Source: Jeongeupia sp. HS-3 (GTDB taxonomy: Bacteria > Pseudomonadota > Gammaproteobacteria > Burkholderiales > Chitinibacteraceae). From it: 64,000 nucleotides of DNA. The notes under the pieces are model-generated. The model worked only from the letters and a program-made list of their open reading frames with translations, had not been told where the DNA came from and made no database searches. Shown here in pieces: positions 9,305 through 18,175 of the stretch (position 1 is the stretch's first letter; each line of letters opens with the position of its first letter). The stretch is from NCBI RefSeq assembly GCF_015140455.1, contig NZ_AP024094.1:1984001-2048000 (forward strand). The letters run 5' to 3'. The position numbers were made by a program, and so were the translations under genes.

Positions 9305-9308
9305 GGTG

Positions 9309-10202
9309 CTACAGGAAGCCCGCGAACTTGCCGACCAATCCCAAGACCACCGTCAAGCCGATCAGTTTCACCGGCGAATAGCCCTTCTTCATCAGCCAGT
9401 ACACCACAAGGGTGAAGCCGAGCGGCAAGAGGTTGGGCATCAGCTTGTCGAGCACGCCGGTCTGCAAGACGATATCGGCCTTGCCGGCGTGGATCTCCAG
9501 CGGCGTACTCAGTCGCACATAAGACGCCACCAGCGCACCGATCACCGTCATCCCGACGATAGACGCCGCGTGCGAGATCTTCTTGGTGCTGTTTTTCAGC
9601 ACGCCGATCGCCCCCAAACCGGCCCGATAACCGTAATGCGCCAGACCGAAGCGCAGGCCGAAGTGCAGTGCGTTGAACAGCAAGAGGAAGACGATAGGCC
9701 CGAATATCGAACCTTCGAGCGCCAGCGCCGCGCCGATGCCGGCGCAGATCGGCAACCAGGTCAGCCAGAACATCGCGTCGCCGATCCCGCCCAGCGGCCC
9801 CATCAGCGCGACCTTGACCGCACGGATGGTCGAGATCTTCTCCTTGCTCTGCTCCATCGCCAGCACGAGGCCGGACAAAAAGGTCACGTCGAACGGGTGG
9901 ACGTTGATGAATTCGAGATGCATCTTCATCGAATTCGACAGGTCTTCCTCGTTCTTGTGGATCTTGCGCAGCGCCGGAATCAGCGTGTACAGCCAGCCGC
10001 CGGCCTGCATCCGTTCGTAGTTGAACGATGCCTGCAGCGCGAGCGAGCGCCACGCCATGCGGTTGATGTCCTTCTTGGTCAGCGCTTCGCCGGGAGTGGT
10101 GTCGACGTAATCGTCACGCTCGACCGAACTCGTGGCCAGCGCCTGTTCCATCCGCTTCTCGGCCTTGGCGGCCAATGCGGCTTCGCTATCGTTAAATGCC
10201 AT
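9309..10202 (-). CDS. agaE: PTS mannose/galactosamine-family EIID
   Basis: Membrane component of the N-acetylgalactosamine PTS, acting with EIIC in translocation. 297 residues from the ATG at 10202, which has an excellent GGAGGT ribosome-binding site five bases upstream. Family features: the N-terminal soluble region with LTKKDINRMAWRSLALQASFNYERMQAGGW, HPFDVTFLSGLVLAMEQ, and ALMGPLGGIGDAMFWLTWLPI leading into the membrane part. The start overlaps the EIIC stop by 11 bp. An upstream in-frame start at 10217 lacks support. Confidence 0.94.
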   Translation of the reverse strand: MAFNDSEAALAAKAEKRMEQALATSSVERDDYVDTTPGEALTKKDINRMAWRSLALQASFNYERMQAGGWLYTLIPALRKIHKNEEDLSNSMKMHLEFINVHPFDVTFLSGLVLAMEQSKEKISTIRAVKVALMGPLGGIGDAMFWLTWLPICAGIGAALALEGSIFGPIVFLLLFNALHFGLRFGLAHYGYRAGLGAIGVLKNSTKKISHAASIVGMTVIGALVASYVRLSTPLEIHAGKADIVLQTGVLDKLMPNLLPLGFTLVVYWLMKKGYSPVKLIGLTVVLGLVGKFAGFL

Positions 10203-10962
10203 CTTCCACCTCCACATTCTGGGCAGCAGCCTGCGGCTGGGCGCGGTTGCTGTTGAAGAAGTCGATCATTGCGATCGCCAGTGCGCCGAGTGCAATCGCC
10301 AGGATCGGCAGCTTCAGATAGGTCACGCCGACGAAGCCGAGGATGAAGTAGGCGACGTAGTTCTTGTTGAGCATGATCTTCATCAAGAGCGCGAAACCGA
10401 TCGCAGGCATCATGCCGCCCGCCACCGACAGCCCGTCGAGCACCCACTGCGGTGCGGCCTTGACCACCGCACCGGCGGCATCGGCGCCGAAGTAGATCGG
10501 CAGGAAGGCAACGATGAAGTAGAAGCAGAACAGGATGGCCATGCCGAGGTAATTAACGAGTTCGATCCCGCGCCAGTTGCCCTTTTTCGCCATCGCGTCG
10601 CACTTGTGCATCATCGGCGAGAACGCGGTGAACAGGACGGTGATACACCCCTGCACCGCGATCGAGAACGGCACCGCCACCCCGATCGCCACCGTGGGCT
10701 CCGCCTTGGTCAGAATCGCAAAGGCGGTGCCGATGATCCCCCCTATCACCACGTTCGGCGGTTGGGCGCCGGCCAGCGGCACCATGCCCATCCAGACGAG
10801 TTCGAGCGTCCCGCCGACCAGAAGGCCGGTATGAACGTCACCCAGAATCAGCCCGACCAGCGGGCCGAGCACCACCGGACGGTGGAAGTGGGTCAACCCG
10901 TCAAACAGGTCCACCCCCGCCAAACCGGCCAGCAGCGCAATCAGCAATGCATCGATCAACAT
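10192..10962 (-). CDS. agaW: PTS mannose/galactosamine-family EIIC
   Basis: Sugar-translocating integral membrane subunit, 256 residues with several hydrophobic segments. The segment GGTLELVWMGMVPLAGAQPP is the hallmark of mannose-family EIIC proteins. It begins only 18 bp after the EIIB stop and overlaps EIID by 11 bp, consistent with a single translocation complex encoded in order B-C-D. The closest named E. coli counterparts are AgaW and AgaC; the symbol given is by role. Confidence 0.93.
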   Translation of the reverse strand: MLIDALLIALLAGLAGVDLFDGLTHFHRPVVLGPLVGLILGDVHTGLLVGGTLELVWMGMVPLAGAQPPNVVIGGIIGTAFAILTKAEPTVAIGVAVPFSIAVQGCITVLFTAFSPMMHKCDAMAKKGNWRGIELVNYLGMAILFCFYFIVAFLPIYFGADAAGAVVKAAPQWVLDGLSVAGGMMPAIGFALLMKIMLNKNYVAYFILGFVGVTYLKLPILAIALGALAIAMIDFFNSNRAQPQAAAQNVEVEDGI

Positions 10963-10980
10963 GTCTTACCCCTCCCAGAG

Positions 10981-11454
10981 TCAGAGCAGCTTGGAAACGA
11001 GTTCGCCGGCCTCGTCGGGAACGCGGCGAATCTCGCAGGTGACGCCCAGCGAGGCCAGCTCGCGGAACGTCGCCACATCGGCATCGTCAACCGACACCGT
11101 CTTGTGGATCTGGCGCTTGCCCTCGGCGAAGTGCATGTTGCCGACGTTGACAAACGTGATCGGTACGCCGCCCTTCACCAGCGCCAGCACGTCCTGCGGT
11201 GTCTTGCAGACGATGAGGATCTTCTGGCGGTCGGCGGCCTTGTGAATGACTTCGGCGGTCTTGGCGAGCGTGAAGTAGCGCGTCTGCACGCCCTCGGCGA
11301 CGACCATGTCCATCAGGTTCTGCTGCACCGGATCGGCTGCGGCGGTGTCATTGGCGACGAGGACCAGATTGGCGCCGAGGCTGCCGGTCCAGGTCACGCC
11401 GACCTGGCCGTGCACGAGGCGGTTGTCGATGCGGGTCAAGAGAATGTTCGGCAT
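10981..11454 (-). CDS. agaV: PTS mannose/galactosamine-family EIIB
   Basis: Cytoplasmic phosphotransfer subunit of 157 residues that phosphorylates the incoming sugar. MPNILLTRIDNRLVHGQVG contains the active His at position 15 in the RLVHGQV motif diagnostic of mannose-family EIIB. Later family segments ANDTAAADPVQQNLMDM and FVNVGNMHF are also present. It lies between agaS and EIIC on the same strand. Confidence 0.94.
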   Translation of the reverse strand: MPNILLTRIDNRLVHGQVGVTWTGSLGANLVLVANDTAAADPVQQNLMDMVVAEGVQTRYFTLAKTAEVIHKAADRQKILIVCKTPQDVLALVKGGVPITFVNVGNMHFAEGKRQIHKTVSVDDADVATFRELASLGVTCEIRRVPDEAGELVSKLL

Positions 11455-11478
11455 GGTGTTTTTCTCGCTTGTCTTGGA

Positions 11479-12627
11479 TCAGTTCGGATACGGGTAGATC
11501 GTCACGCCCTGCACCACCCGGTTCACTTCACCGGTCGGGCACGGGTTGTCCGGGGTCAGGCCGGCGGCGAGCGAGGCTTCAAACGCGAACAGTTGCGCGA
11601 ACAGCAGGTAAGGCAGCGCCAGCCACAGGTCGTCGGCGTCGGGCAGTTCGACCTGCAATGTGTCGCCGTCCTTGGTCCCGAGCGCGATCACCTGCGGTGC
11701 GATGCCGTTGCCGACCAGCTCGGCGTACAGGTCGTCGTCGTAGCGGCGCGTGTACGGCGTGGCCGACATGAACACCAGCACGCAGGTGCGGGCGTCGATC
11801 ATGAATTTCGGGCCGTGGCGAACGCCGAGCGTCGAATCGAAACGCGTGGCGATCTTGCCGGCGGTCAGTTCCAGCAGTTTCAGCGACGCCTCTTCGGCCA
11901 GCCCGGCGAGGCCGTTGCTGCCGAGGTAAACGACGCGCTCGAAACGCCCGGCGGCGAGTTCACGCGCCTGCTTCGGCCAGACGGCCAGTTTGGCCTCGCA
12001 CAGCGCGGCGACCGATTCGATCCGTGCCGCGGCCTCCGTCAGCGGCACCGCGCCGAGCATCACCGCCGCGGCGACGAACATCGACGTGAAGCTCGACGTC
12101 ATCGCGAAGCTCTGGTCGTTGGCGCCGTCGGGCATCAGCACGCAGCGCACTCGCGGGTTGCCGGCGGCATAGCGCGCCAGCGCACCGTCCGGGTTGCAGG
12201 TCAGGATCAGGTGGCGGCAGTCCGGCAGCAGCTGGTCGGCCAGTTCGACCGCGGCGACGCTTTCCGGGCTGTTGCCCGAACGGGCGAACGACACCAGCAG
12301 CGTCGGCAGGCGTGGATCGAGCCAGGCTTGCGGATCACCGACGATGTCGGTGGTCGCGACCGGGTCGATGCGCAGGCCGGTGCGTTCGCGCAGCACCGGT
12401 GCCAAGGTCTTGCCGGCAAAGGCCGAGGTGCCGGCGCCGGTCATCACCACGCGCAGGTTAGGGGTGGCGAGCAGGTCGCTCAGCCACGGCTGCCAGTCGG
12501 CGGCGGATTTCACCAGCGTCGTGGTGATTTCGCGCCACAGCCGCGGTTGCTGGCTGATTTCGCGGGCGGTGTGGCTCGCGCCGTGGGCAACGAGATCGTC
12601 CTGATCATGGTCGAGGTAGGTCATCAT
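11479..12627 (-). CDS. agaS: AgaS, galactosamine-6-phosphate deaminase/isomerase (SIS domains)
   Basis: Converts galactosamine-6-phosphate to tagatose-6-phosphate with release of ammonia. 382 residues with two SIS domains; the phosphosugar-binding motifs are VVMTGAGTSAFAGK and LVSFARSGNSPES in the first domain. AgaS-specific context is strong: it sits between the tagatose-bisphosphate aldolase subunit and the PTS genes. Two consecutive ATG codons (12627 and 12624) overlap the agaZ stop, giving tight translational coupling. No separate agaI gene is seen, in keeping with evidence that AgaS is the real deaminase in this pathway. Confidence 0.93.
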   Translation of the reverse strand: MMTYLDHDQDDLVAHGASHTAREISQQPRLWREITTTLVKSAADWQPWLSDLLATPNLRVVMTGAGTSAFAGKTLAPVLRERTGLRIDPVATTDIVGDPQAWLDPRLPTLLVSFARSGNSPESVAAVELADQLLPDCRHLILTCNPDGALARYAAGNPRVRCVLMPDGANDQSFAMTSSFTSMFVAAAVMLGAVPLTEAAARIESVAALCEAKLAVWPKQARELAAGRFERVVYLGSNGLAGLAEEASLKLLELTAGKIATRFDSTLGVRHGPKFMIDARTCVLVFMSATPYTRRYDDDLYAELVGNGIAPQVIALGTKDGDTLQVELPDADDLWLALPYLLFAQLFAFEASLAAGLTPDNPCPTGEVNRVVQGVTIYPYPN

Positions 12628-13925
12628 GCAGCCCTCCGCGCATCGGCAGCCCGGGCCATGCCGCAGGCACGGGCATAGCTGCGGGTCACTTCCATCACCT
12701 TGTCGATCACCAGCGCCTCGGCGGTCGGGGCGATCCGGCCTTCGGCGACGCGCTTGGCCTGCTCGGGCAGGTACTGGCTCACCAGCGTCATCAACAGCGG
12801 CTGCTTGCCGAGGTTGGCGAACAGCGTCTCTTGCGCGGCGACGACCTTCGGGTGCGGCCAGTAATAGCGGATGCGGTCGGACAGGCTGTAGTTGCGGTCG
12901 AGGTATTGCTGGTGGCCCGGCTGCGCGTAGTACGGCAGCCAGTAGTCGGGCTCTTCCTGCATCACCTGCGCGATCACCGATTTCAGGTGCGAAGCGCCGA
13001 GTTCACCTATGGTTTCGCGCTCGATCACGTCGAGCGCATACAGCGCCTCGCGCAGCGCGAACGTCAGCCCCGGGCCGACCTTGAGGATGGCGAAATGGTC
13101 ACGCACCAGCTCGGCCAGCGCGGTGTCGCTCTGGTAATCGGTCGAATGCGCCTCGAACACCAGCGGCTCGGACTCGATGAAGGCACTCAGTGCCTTTGCC
13201 TTGTCGGCAGCGTAGCGGACGACCTTGTGGTGGTCGAACTCGACGCCGGGCTGGACAACCATCGCGATCACGCGCTCGAACGTTTCGGCCAGGCCGGCGG
13301 CGGCGAACACTTCGCGGTGGATCTTCAGCGTGGTGCCGGCGGCTTGCGGCGAGGTGACTTCGAGCTCGCCGAGTTCTTCGTTGGCGCCACCGGGCACCGG
13401 CACTTCGGTGCCGATCACGTAGACCGGCGCTTCACCGCCGGCTTCGCGCCATGCGGCCTCCGAAATCACGCACAGCTGCGCGGCGCGCTCGGCAACGACC
13501 GCATCGGACAGCGGCACCGGATCGCCGGCGCACGACATCGAGCAATCGAGGTGGATCTTGCGGAAACCGGCCTTCACGTAGTCGCGAACCATATCGCCGG
13601 CCATCGCCATCGCCTCGGCAGCCGGTGCCTTTTTCCACGCATTCGGGCCGAGGTGATCGCCGCCGAGAATCAGTCTGGCCGGATCGAAACCGACCTTCTT
13701 CGCCAGGCCGAGCACGAAATCGCGGAAGTCGGCCGGCTTCATGCCGGTGTAGCCGCCGAACTGGTTCACCTGGTTCGACGTCGCCTCGATCAGTACGGCG
13801 CTGTCGTCTTCCAGCCCCTGGCGCAGCGCGGCTTCGAGCACCAGCGGGTGCGCCGAGCACACCGAGTAGATCCCGGTCGGCTGGCCGGCCTTGTGTTGGC
13901 GGATGGTCTCAAGCAGTAAACTCAT
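12624..13925 (-). CDS. kbaZ: D-tagatose-1,6-bisphosphate aldolase subunit GatZ/KbaZ type
   Basis: 433-residue protein of the GatZ/KbaZ/AgaZ family, which acts at the last step of tagatose-6-phosphate catabolism. The family start MSLLLETIRQHKAGQPTGIY and the conserved stretches LIEATSNQVNQFGGYTGMKP, LILGGDHLGPNAW and EAHSTDYQ are all visible. In E. coli this protein supports the class II aldolase subunit KbaY/GatY. No such partner gene is present in this operon or elsewhere in the window, so the aldolase is either encoded elsewhere or this subunit acts differently here. It lies directly downstream of agaR with a 13-bp gap. Confidence 0.93.
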   Translation of the reverse strand: MSLLLETIRQHKAGQPTGIYSVCSAHPLVLEAALRQGLEDDSAVLIEATSNQVNQFGGYTGMKPADFRDFVLGLAKKVGFDPARLILGGDHLGPNAWKKAPAAEAMAMAGDMVRDYVKAGFRKIHLDCSMSCAGDPVPLSDAVVAERAAQLCVISEAAWREAGGEAPVYVIGTEVPVPGGANEELGELEVTSPQAAGTTLKIHREVFAAAGLAETFERVIAMVVQPGVEFDHHKVVRYAADKAKALSAFIESEPLVFEAHSTDYQSDTALAELVRDHFAILKVGPGLTFALREALYALDVIERETIGELGASHLKSVIAQVMQEEPDYWLPYYAQPGHQQYLDRNYSLSDRIRYYWPHPKVVAAQETLFANLGKQPLLMTLVSQYLPEQAKRVAEGRIAPTAEALVIDKVMEVTRSYARACGMARAADARRAA

Positions 13926-13938
13926 GACGGGTGACTCC

Positions 13939-14709
13939 TTATTCGTCAGCGACGATCACGTTGACGCCGGAAAGCGTCAGCGCACGTCGGTATTCGTCGG
14001 AAATGCCGCTGTCGGTAATCAGCGTGTGCACCTGCGGCAGCGGGCAGATCACGCAGAAACCGCGGCGGCCGAACTTGCTCGAATCGGCCAGCAGCACGAC
14101 CTTGTCGGCCGCCTTGATCATGGCGCGGTTGAGCTGGGCGTCCTGTTCGTTGGTGGTGGTGACGCCGGCCTTGAGATCGATGCCGTCGGCACCGATGAAC
14201 AGCGTGTCGAAGTGGTGCAAGCGCACCGCCTGCTCGGCGATCGGGCCAAACAGCGAATACGAATCGGCGCGCAAGGTGCCGCCGGTCATCATCAGCTCGA
14301 AGCGCACGTCGCCAACCAGTTCGTTGGCGAGGTTCAGCGCATTGGTCATCAGCGTGCAGCGCTTGTGCGGTTCGATGTAGCGCGGCACGAAGCCGACGGT
14401 GGAACCCGAGTCGATGATCAGCGCATCGCCGTCGTTGACCAGCTGCGCTGCGGCGCGGCCGATCAGCTGCTTGGCCTCGCTGCGGATTTTTTCCTTCTCG
14501 CGGAATTCGAGCTCGAAGGCGAATTGCGGATTGAGCACGGCCTTGCCGTACGAGCGGCTGATGCAGCCGCTCTGCTCGAGGAAATCGAGGTCGCCGCGTA
14601 TCGTCACCGTCGAAACGCCCAGCACCTCCGACAAATCGCCGACGTGGCAGCTTTCCTGTTCGCGCAGCCATTGGACGATGCGGTTGCGGCGTTGTTGAAC
14701 GCGATCCAT
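13939..14709 (-). CDS. agaR: DeoR-family transcriptional regulator AgaR
   Basis: Probable repressor of the operon, 256 residues. N-terminal DeoR helix-turn-helix: QQRRNRIVQWLREQESCHVG, then SEVLGVSTVTIRGDLDFLEQ; the C-terminal effector domain has DSGSTVGFVPRYI and ADGIDLKAG typical of DeoR sugar-phosphate sensors. The start is the ATG at 14709 (MDRVQQRRN); the frame is open to 14799, but that stretch does not look like protein of this family. It is the first gene of the aga operon, so it probably controls its own synthesis through CTTTC-type repeats upstream (see 14820-14859). Confidence 0.92.
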   Translation of the reverse strand: MDRVQQRRNRIVQWLREQESCHVGDLSEVLGVSTVTIRGDLDFLEQSGCISRSYGKAVLNPQFAFELEFREKEKIRSEAKQLIGRAAAQLVNDGDALIIDSGSTVGFVPRYIEPHKRCTLMTNALNLANELVGDVRFELMMTGGTLRADSYSLFGPIAEQAVRLHHFDTLFIGADGIDLKAGVTTTNEQDAQLNRAMIKAADKVVLLADSSKFGRRGFCVICPLPQVHTLITDSGISDEYRRALTLSGVNVIVADE

Positions 14710-14819
14710 ATCCGATACCCGATTGATTGAATTCACTTGGCAAAAAGCCGGTTCTGGCGGCTTGGCAGCCTGAAGCGATGGCCAACTGTAGGCCTTCAAT
14801 CAAAAGCAGGTCAACGATG

Positions 14820-14859
14820 ACACTTTCGACTTTCCAATGGCATGACTTGCGACTTTCCG
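14820..14859. promoter_or_regulatory. Candidate AgaR operator (CTTTC repeats)
   Basis: ACACTTTCGACTTTCC is followed by a second CGACTTTCC 23 bp downstream (14827-14835 and 14850-14858). Known AgaR sites in enterobacteria are built from CTTTC-like repeats, so these are candidate operators 110-150 bp upstream of agaR. A related ACTTTCGATCTTTACC lies at 15099-15114. Confidence 0.5.
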
Positions 14860-15079
14860 GCCAGGCGACAAGAAAAAATCACGAGAAAATCTTGTAAAAC
14901 TACTGAAACAAGAAGCAACACACATCAAGCTCAATCGATTGTTATAAAAGGAATATTCATAATCAATGCCCTTTAGGTAAGGCAAAACCCACATAAGAAA
15001 TGCCGATAAATGAAATAAAACTACGCAAGACGCGCCTGCAGCTGATCGAATCGATGGAAAGTAAAAAGAAAACAAATGC

Positions 15080-15111
15080 AAAGATCGTAAATTGATTTAC
15101 TTTCGATCTTT
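15080..15111. promoter_or_regulatory. Nested palindrome upstream of the aga operon
   Basis: AAAGATCG (15080-15087) is perfectly inverted as CGATCTTT (15104-15111). Inside it GTAAAT-TG-ATTTAC (15087-15100) is a second perfect palindrome. This is a possible binding site for a dimeric regulator. Confidence 0.4.
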
Positions 15112-15118
15112 ACCGACG

Positions 15119-15136
15119 AACGGGAATATTTACCGC
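15119..15136. repeat. 18-bp motif, copy 1
   Basis: AACGGGAATATTTACCGC, identical to 18779-18796. Inside it CGG-N-AA-NNN-TT-N-CCG is an inverted repeat, so it may be an operator. Regulator unknown. Confidence 0.5.
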
Positions 15137-15295
15137 GCCCGCTCCCCGCGCAGGTGAACAATCCAGACACACCGAAACCCGATACTTCGGCGCGGCACCG
15201 GTCAAACCAGCAGGCGCAACCGGAATCCGGCCAATGCTGGGCGCGCGATATCGACGGGCCCAAGCGGCCCCTGGGATGGTGCTCCGGGCCAGACC

Positions 15296-15331
15296 AAAAA
15301 AAGGGACGCCAAACAGGCGTCCCTTTTTTTA
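15296..15331. terminator. Bidirectional terminator after sdaA
   Basis: AAAAGGGACGCC-AAACA-GGCGTCCCTTTT: perfect stem with A run on one side and T run on the other. It serves the minus-strand sdaA transcript. Confidence 0.9.
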
Positions 15332-15347
15332 ACTACCGCGACCGGGC

Positions 15348-16703
15348 CTAGACACGATGCACGGTGATGAACTTGGCCAGGCCACCACACGATGTTTCGC
15401 GGTACTTCGGATCCATGTCCTTGCCGGTGGCGTACATCGTTGCGATCACCTTATCCAGCGACACGCGCGGTTCGCTGATCCGGCACAGCGCCATGCGCGT
15501 GGCGTTGACCGCCTTGACCGCGGCGATGGCATTGCGCTCGATGCACGGCACCTGTACCTGACCGCCGACCGGGTCGCACGTCAGCCCCAGATTGTGCTCC
15601 ATGCCGATTTCCGCCGCGATGCACACCTGCGCCGGGCTGGCGCCAAGCAGCTCGGCCAGACCGGCGGCGGCCATCGAACACGCCACGCCGACTTCGCCCT
15701 GACAGCCCACTTCGGCACCGGAGATCGACGCGTTCATTTTGTAAAGCGAACCAATCGCGGCCGAAGCAAGGAAAAAGCGGCTGCACGCTTCATCGTCCAG
15801 CGGGCTGATAAAACGGTCGTAATACGCCAGTACCGCCGGAACGATGCCGCAAGCCCCATTGGTCGGCGCCGTGACGACACGGCCGCCGGCGGCGTTTTCT
15901 TCGGACACCGCCATCGCGAACAGGTTGATCCAGTCCATTTCGGCCATCATCGAGGTGCCGCCTGACGTATTGCGGGCCAAGCGGTAACGCATCGCCGCAG
16001 CGCGACGCGGCACCTTGAGCGGGCCGGGCAGATAACCCTCCTGCTCCATGCCGCGCGCCATGCTCGCCTGCATGGTCTGCCACACCCGCTTGAAGTAATC
16101 GCTGATCTCGGCATCGGTATGCAGCACGCGTTCGTTCTCGCGAATCACGCTGGAGAACGACATGCCGGTTTCCTCGCAATGACGCAGCAGATCCTCCGCA
16201 CTCTGATAGGGATAAGGCACAGCGACCTTGCCCAGTTTCTGCTTGCCGAAGCCCTCTTCATCGACGATGAAACCGCCACCAATCGAGTAGTAAATCTTGC
16301 TCATCACCGGTGTGTCGCTACTGAAGGCCAGAATCTGCATGCCGTTTTCGTGCAAAGGCAGATTGCTGCTGTCGAACACCTCCTCATACTTGACGTTGCC
16401 GCCACCGGCCAGCGGCAGCATGCCGGTGGCCGTGACGCTGGCGAAAAGCCTGGGCAACAACTCGATATCGACCGTGTTCGGCAGATTGCCGGCCAGGCCG
16501 CCGACAATGGCCTGATCGGTCTGGTGGCCCTTGCCGGTCAGCGCCAGCGAGCCGTGCACTTTGGCGACGATGCGGTCGACCGATGCGCTCAAGCCCTTGC
16601 CGGCGAGTTCATCGGCAAATTGCTTGCCCGCCGTCATCGGGCCGACGGTATGCGAGCTCGATGGGCCAATACCGATTTTGTACAAGTCGAACATGCTGAA
16701 CAT
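15348..16703 (-). CDS. sdaA: L-serine ammonia-lyase (L-serine deaminase), [4Fe-4S] type
   Basis: Converts L-serine to pyruvate and ammonia in the cytoplasm. 451 residues, close to the E. coli SdaA/SdaB length, with beta and alpha domains in one chain. The start [23 protein letters not shown] is the signature serine-binding segment. Conserved cysteines for the oxygen-sensitive iron-sulfur cluster are in [26 protein letters not shown] and GLTCDPVGG. It lies 60 bp downstream of the serine transporter and forms an uptake-and-use pair with it, ending in a terminator. Confidence 0.96.
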   Translation of the reverse strand: MFSMFDLYKIGIGPSSSHTVGPMTAGKQFADELAGKGLSASVDRIVAKVHGSLALTGKGHQTDQAIVGGLAGNLPNTVDIELLPRLFASVTATGMLPLAGGGNVKYEEVFDSSNLPLHENGMQILAFSSDTPVMSKIYYSIGGGFIVDEEGFGKQKLGKVAVPYPYQSAEDLLRHCEETGMSFSSVIRENERVLHTDAEISDYFKRVWQTMQASMARGMEQEGYLPGPLKVPRRAAAMRYRLARNTSGGTSMMAEMDWINLFAMAVSEENAAGGRVVTAPTNGACGIVPAVLAYYDRFISPLDDEACSRFFLASAAIGSLYKMNASISGAEVGCQGEVGVACSMAAAGLAELLGASPAQVCIAAEIGMEHNLGLTCDPVGGQVQVPCIERNAIAAVKAVNATRMALCRISEPRVSLDKVIATMYATGKDMDPKYRETSCGGLAKFITVHRV

Positions 16704-16763
16704 GGCGTGCTTCCTATCCGGGACGGCCAGCGGCGTTGCCGTCCATCCGTGATCGTTGAGGGC

Positions 16764-18080
16764 TTAGAGCAGTGAATAAAGAGCGGCGGAGATCGTAATC
16801 ACACCGATCGTCACCACGAAGATGTTGCTGACAGCGCCCGAATACTTGCGCATCGCCGGCACCTTGTGAATTGCGTACATCGGCATCAGGAACAGCAGGA
16901 TCGCAATCACCGGGCCGCCCATCGACTCAATCATCGTCAGGATGGACGGATTGAGCGTTGCCACCAGCCAGGCCACCAGCACCATGAAAATCGCGGTGTA
17001 ACGGTTGAGCTTTTTGTCTTCGATCTGCTTGCCGCGGCTGCGCAGTTCCTTGACCACAATGCCCTTCAAGCCTTCGCTGGCGCCAATGTAATGACCGAGG
17101 AAAGACTTGGTGATTGCCACGAAGGCAATCAGCGGCGCCGCGTACTGAATGATCGGCTGATTAAACTGGTTGGCCAGATAAGACAGGATGGAAATGTTCT
17201 GCGCCTTGGCAGCAGCCAGATCGGCCGACGACAGCGCGAACACGCAGCTGAACACAAAGAACATCACGGTGACGACCATCAGCGTATGGGCCAGCACCAA
17301 GATTCGACCGCTCTTCTTGTCGGCATCCTTGCCGTATTCACGCTTCTGATCCACCGCAAAGGTCGAAATGATCGGCGAGTGATTGAACGAGAACACCATG
17401 ACCGGGATCGCCAGCCAGAGCGTCTTGAGGAAATCAACCGGCGTAGCCGAAGCGCTGTGATGGATGAATTCACCGACCTGCCAGTGCGGAATCATGTACA
17501 GCGACATCATCAGCAACACGGCCACGAACGGGAACACCAGCACGCTCATGGTTTTGACGATCACACGTTCGCCGCAGCGCACGATCAGCATCAGTCCCAG
17601 AATCAGCGCCAGCGACAATACGGCGCGCGGCGGCGCCTGCCAGCCAAGCTGGTTGACGATGAAGCTGCTGACGGTATTGGTGACCGCAACGCTGTAAACC
17701 AGCAGGATCGGGAAGATCGCGAAGAAATACAGCAGTGTGATCAGCTTGCCGGCGCCGGTGCCGAAGTGTTCTTCGACCACCTCGGTGATGTCCTCGCCCT
17801 TTCTGGACGAGCCCGACAGCACGAAACGGGTCAGTGCGCGGTGCGAAAAATACGTCATGGGCAAAGCCAGCAGCGCCATAAGCACCAGCGGCCAGAAACC
17901 GCCCAGGCCAGCGTCGATCGGCAGGAATAACGTCCCGGCGCCAACGGCGGTGCCGTACAGGCCCAACATCCAGACCGTATCCTGCTTGCGCCACGTCGAT
18001 GCATTGGCTACCGGCGCAGTACCGGGGGATGCGATGGCGTCTTGATCGATGCTCACATCGATGGTGGTGGCTGCTCGCAT
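16764..18080 (-). CDS. sdaC: Serine transporter of the HAAAP family (SdaC-like)
   Basis: Inner-membrane proton symporter, 438 residues with about eleven hydrophobic segments. The N-terminal signature WMLGLYGTAVGAGTLFLPI and SFNHSPIISTFAVDQKREYG match the SdaC/TdcC family of serine/threonine carriers. Immediately followed by sdaA, which supports serine as substrate. I use the ATG at 18080 (MRAATTIDVS), preceded by GGAG at eight bases; the frame stays open to 18179, but that stretch overlaps a likely regulatory palindrome. Confidence 0.93.
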   Translation of the reverse strand: MRAATTIDVSIDQDAIASPGTAPVANASTWRKQDTVWMLGLYGTAVGAGTLFLPIDAGLGGFWPLVLMALLALPMTYFSHRALTRFVLSGSSRKGEDITEVVEEHFGTGAGKLITLLYFFAIFPILLVYSVAVTNTVSSFIVNQLGWQAPPRAVLSLALILGLMLIVRCGERVIVKTMSVLVFPFVAVLLMMSLYMIPHWQVGEFIHHSASATPVDFLKTLWLAIPVMVFSFNHSPIISTFAVDQKREYGKDADKKSGRILVLAHTLMVVTVMFFVFSCVFALSSADLAAAKAQNISILSYLANQFNQPIIQYAAPLIAFVAITKSFLGHYIGASEGLKGIVVKELRSRGKQIEDKKLNRYTAIFMVLVAWLVATLNPSILTMIESMGGPVIAILLFLMPMYAIHKVPAMRKYSGAVSNIFVVTIGVITISAALYSLL

Positions 18081-18175
18081 AAATGGATCTCCATTCCGGG
18101 TCGGGCGCCTTGTGGGCGCGGCTGCGGCACCTGGGTCGGTGCCTGTTGACTGGGTGATACGGATCGCCACACCAA

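Larger units (their letters stand above)
14710..15295. promoter_or_regulatory. Long AT-rich regulatory region upstream of the aga operon
   Basis: About 590 bp without a convincing gene, between agaR and the sdaA terminator. From about 14810 to 15120 it is clearly more AT-rich than its surroundings. It holds CTTTC-type repeats (14820-14859 and 15098-15114), a nested palindrome (15080-15111) and an 18-bp motif shared with 18779-18796. The stretch 15137-15295 is GC-rich and I see nothing in it. A 93-codon frame on the minus strand (14800-15081) has no coding character. Confidence 0.6.

Noticed and set aside
9148-10053. Frame that reads across repeat copy A and the EIID gene
   Set aside because: The apparent peptide similarity among frames over repeats A, B and D comes from the DNA repeat itself and does not support a protein.
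10132-12678. 848-codon open frame across the aga PTS and agaS genes on the plus strand
   Set aside because: Antisense to four well-supported genes; composition (His, Gln, Arg-rich) is typical of a shadow frame.
14800-15081. 93-codon frame in the AT-rich aga leader
   Set aside because: No ribosome-binding site and no coding character; the region is better explained as regulatory DNA.
15154-15351. 65-codon frame ending in the sdaA terminator
   Set aside because: It runs through the bidirectional terminator and has no recognisable features.
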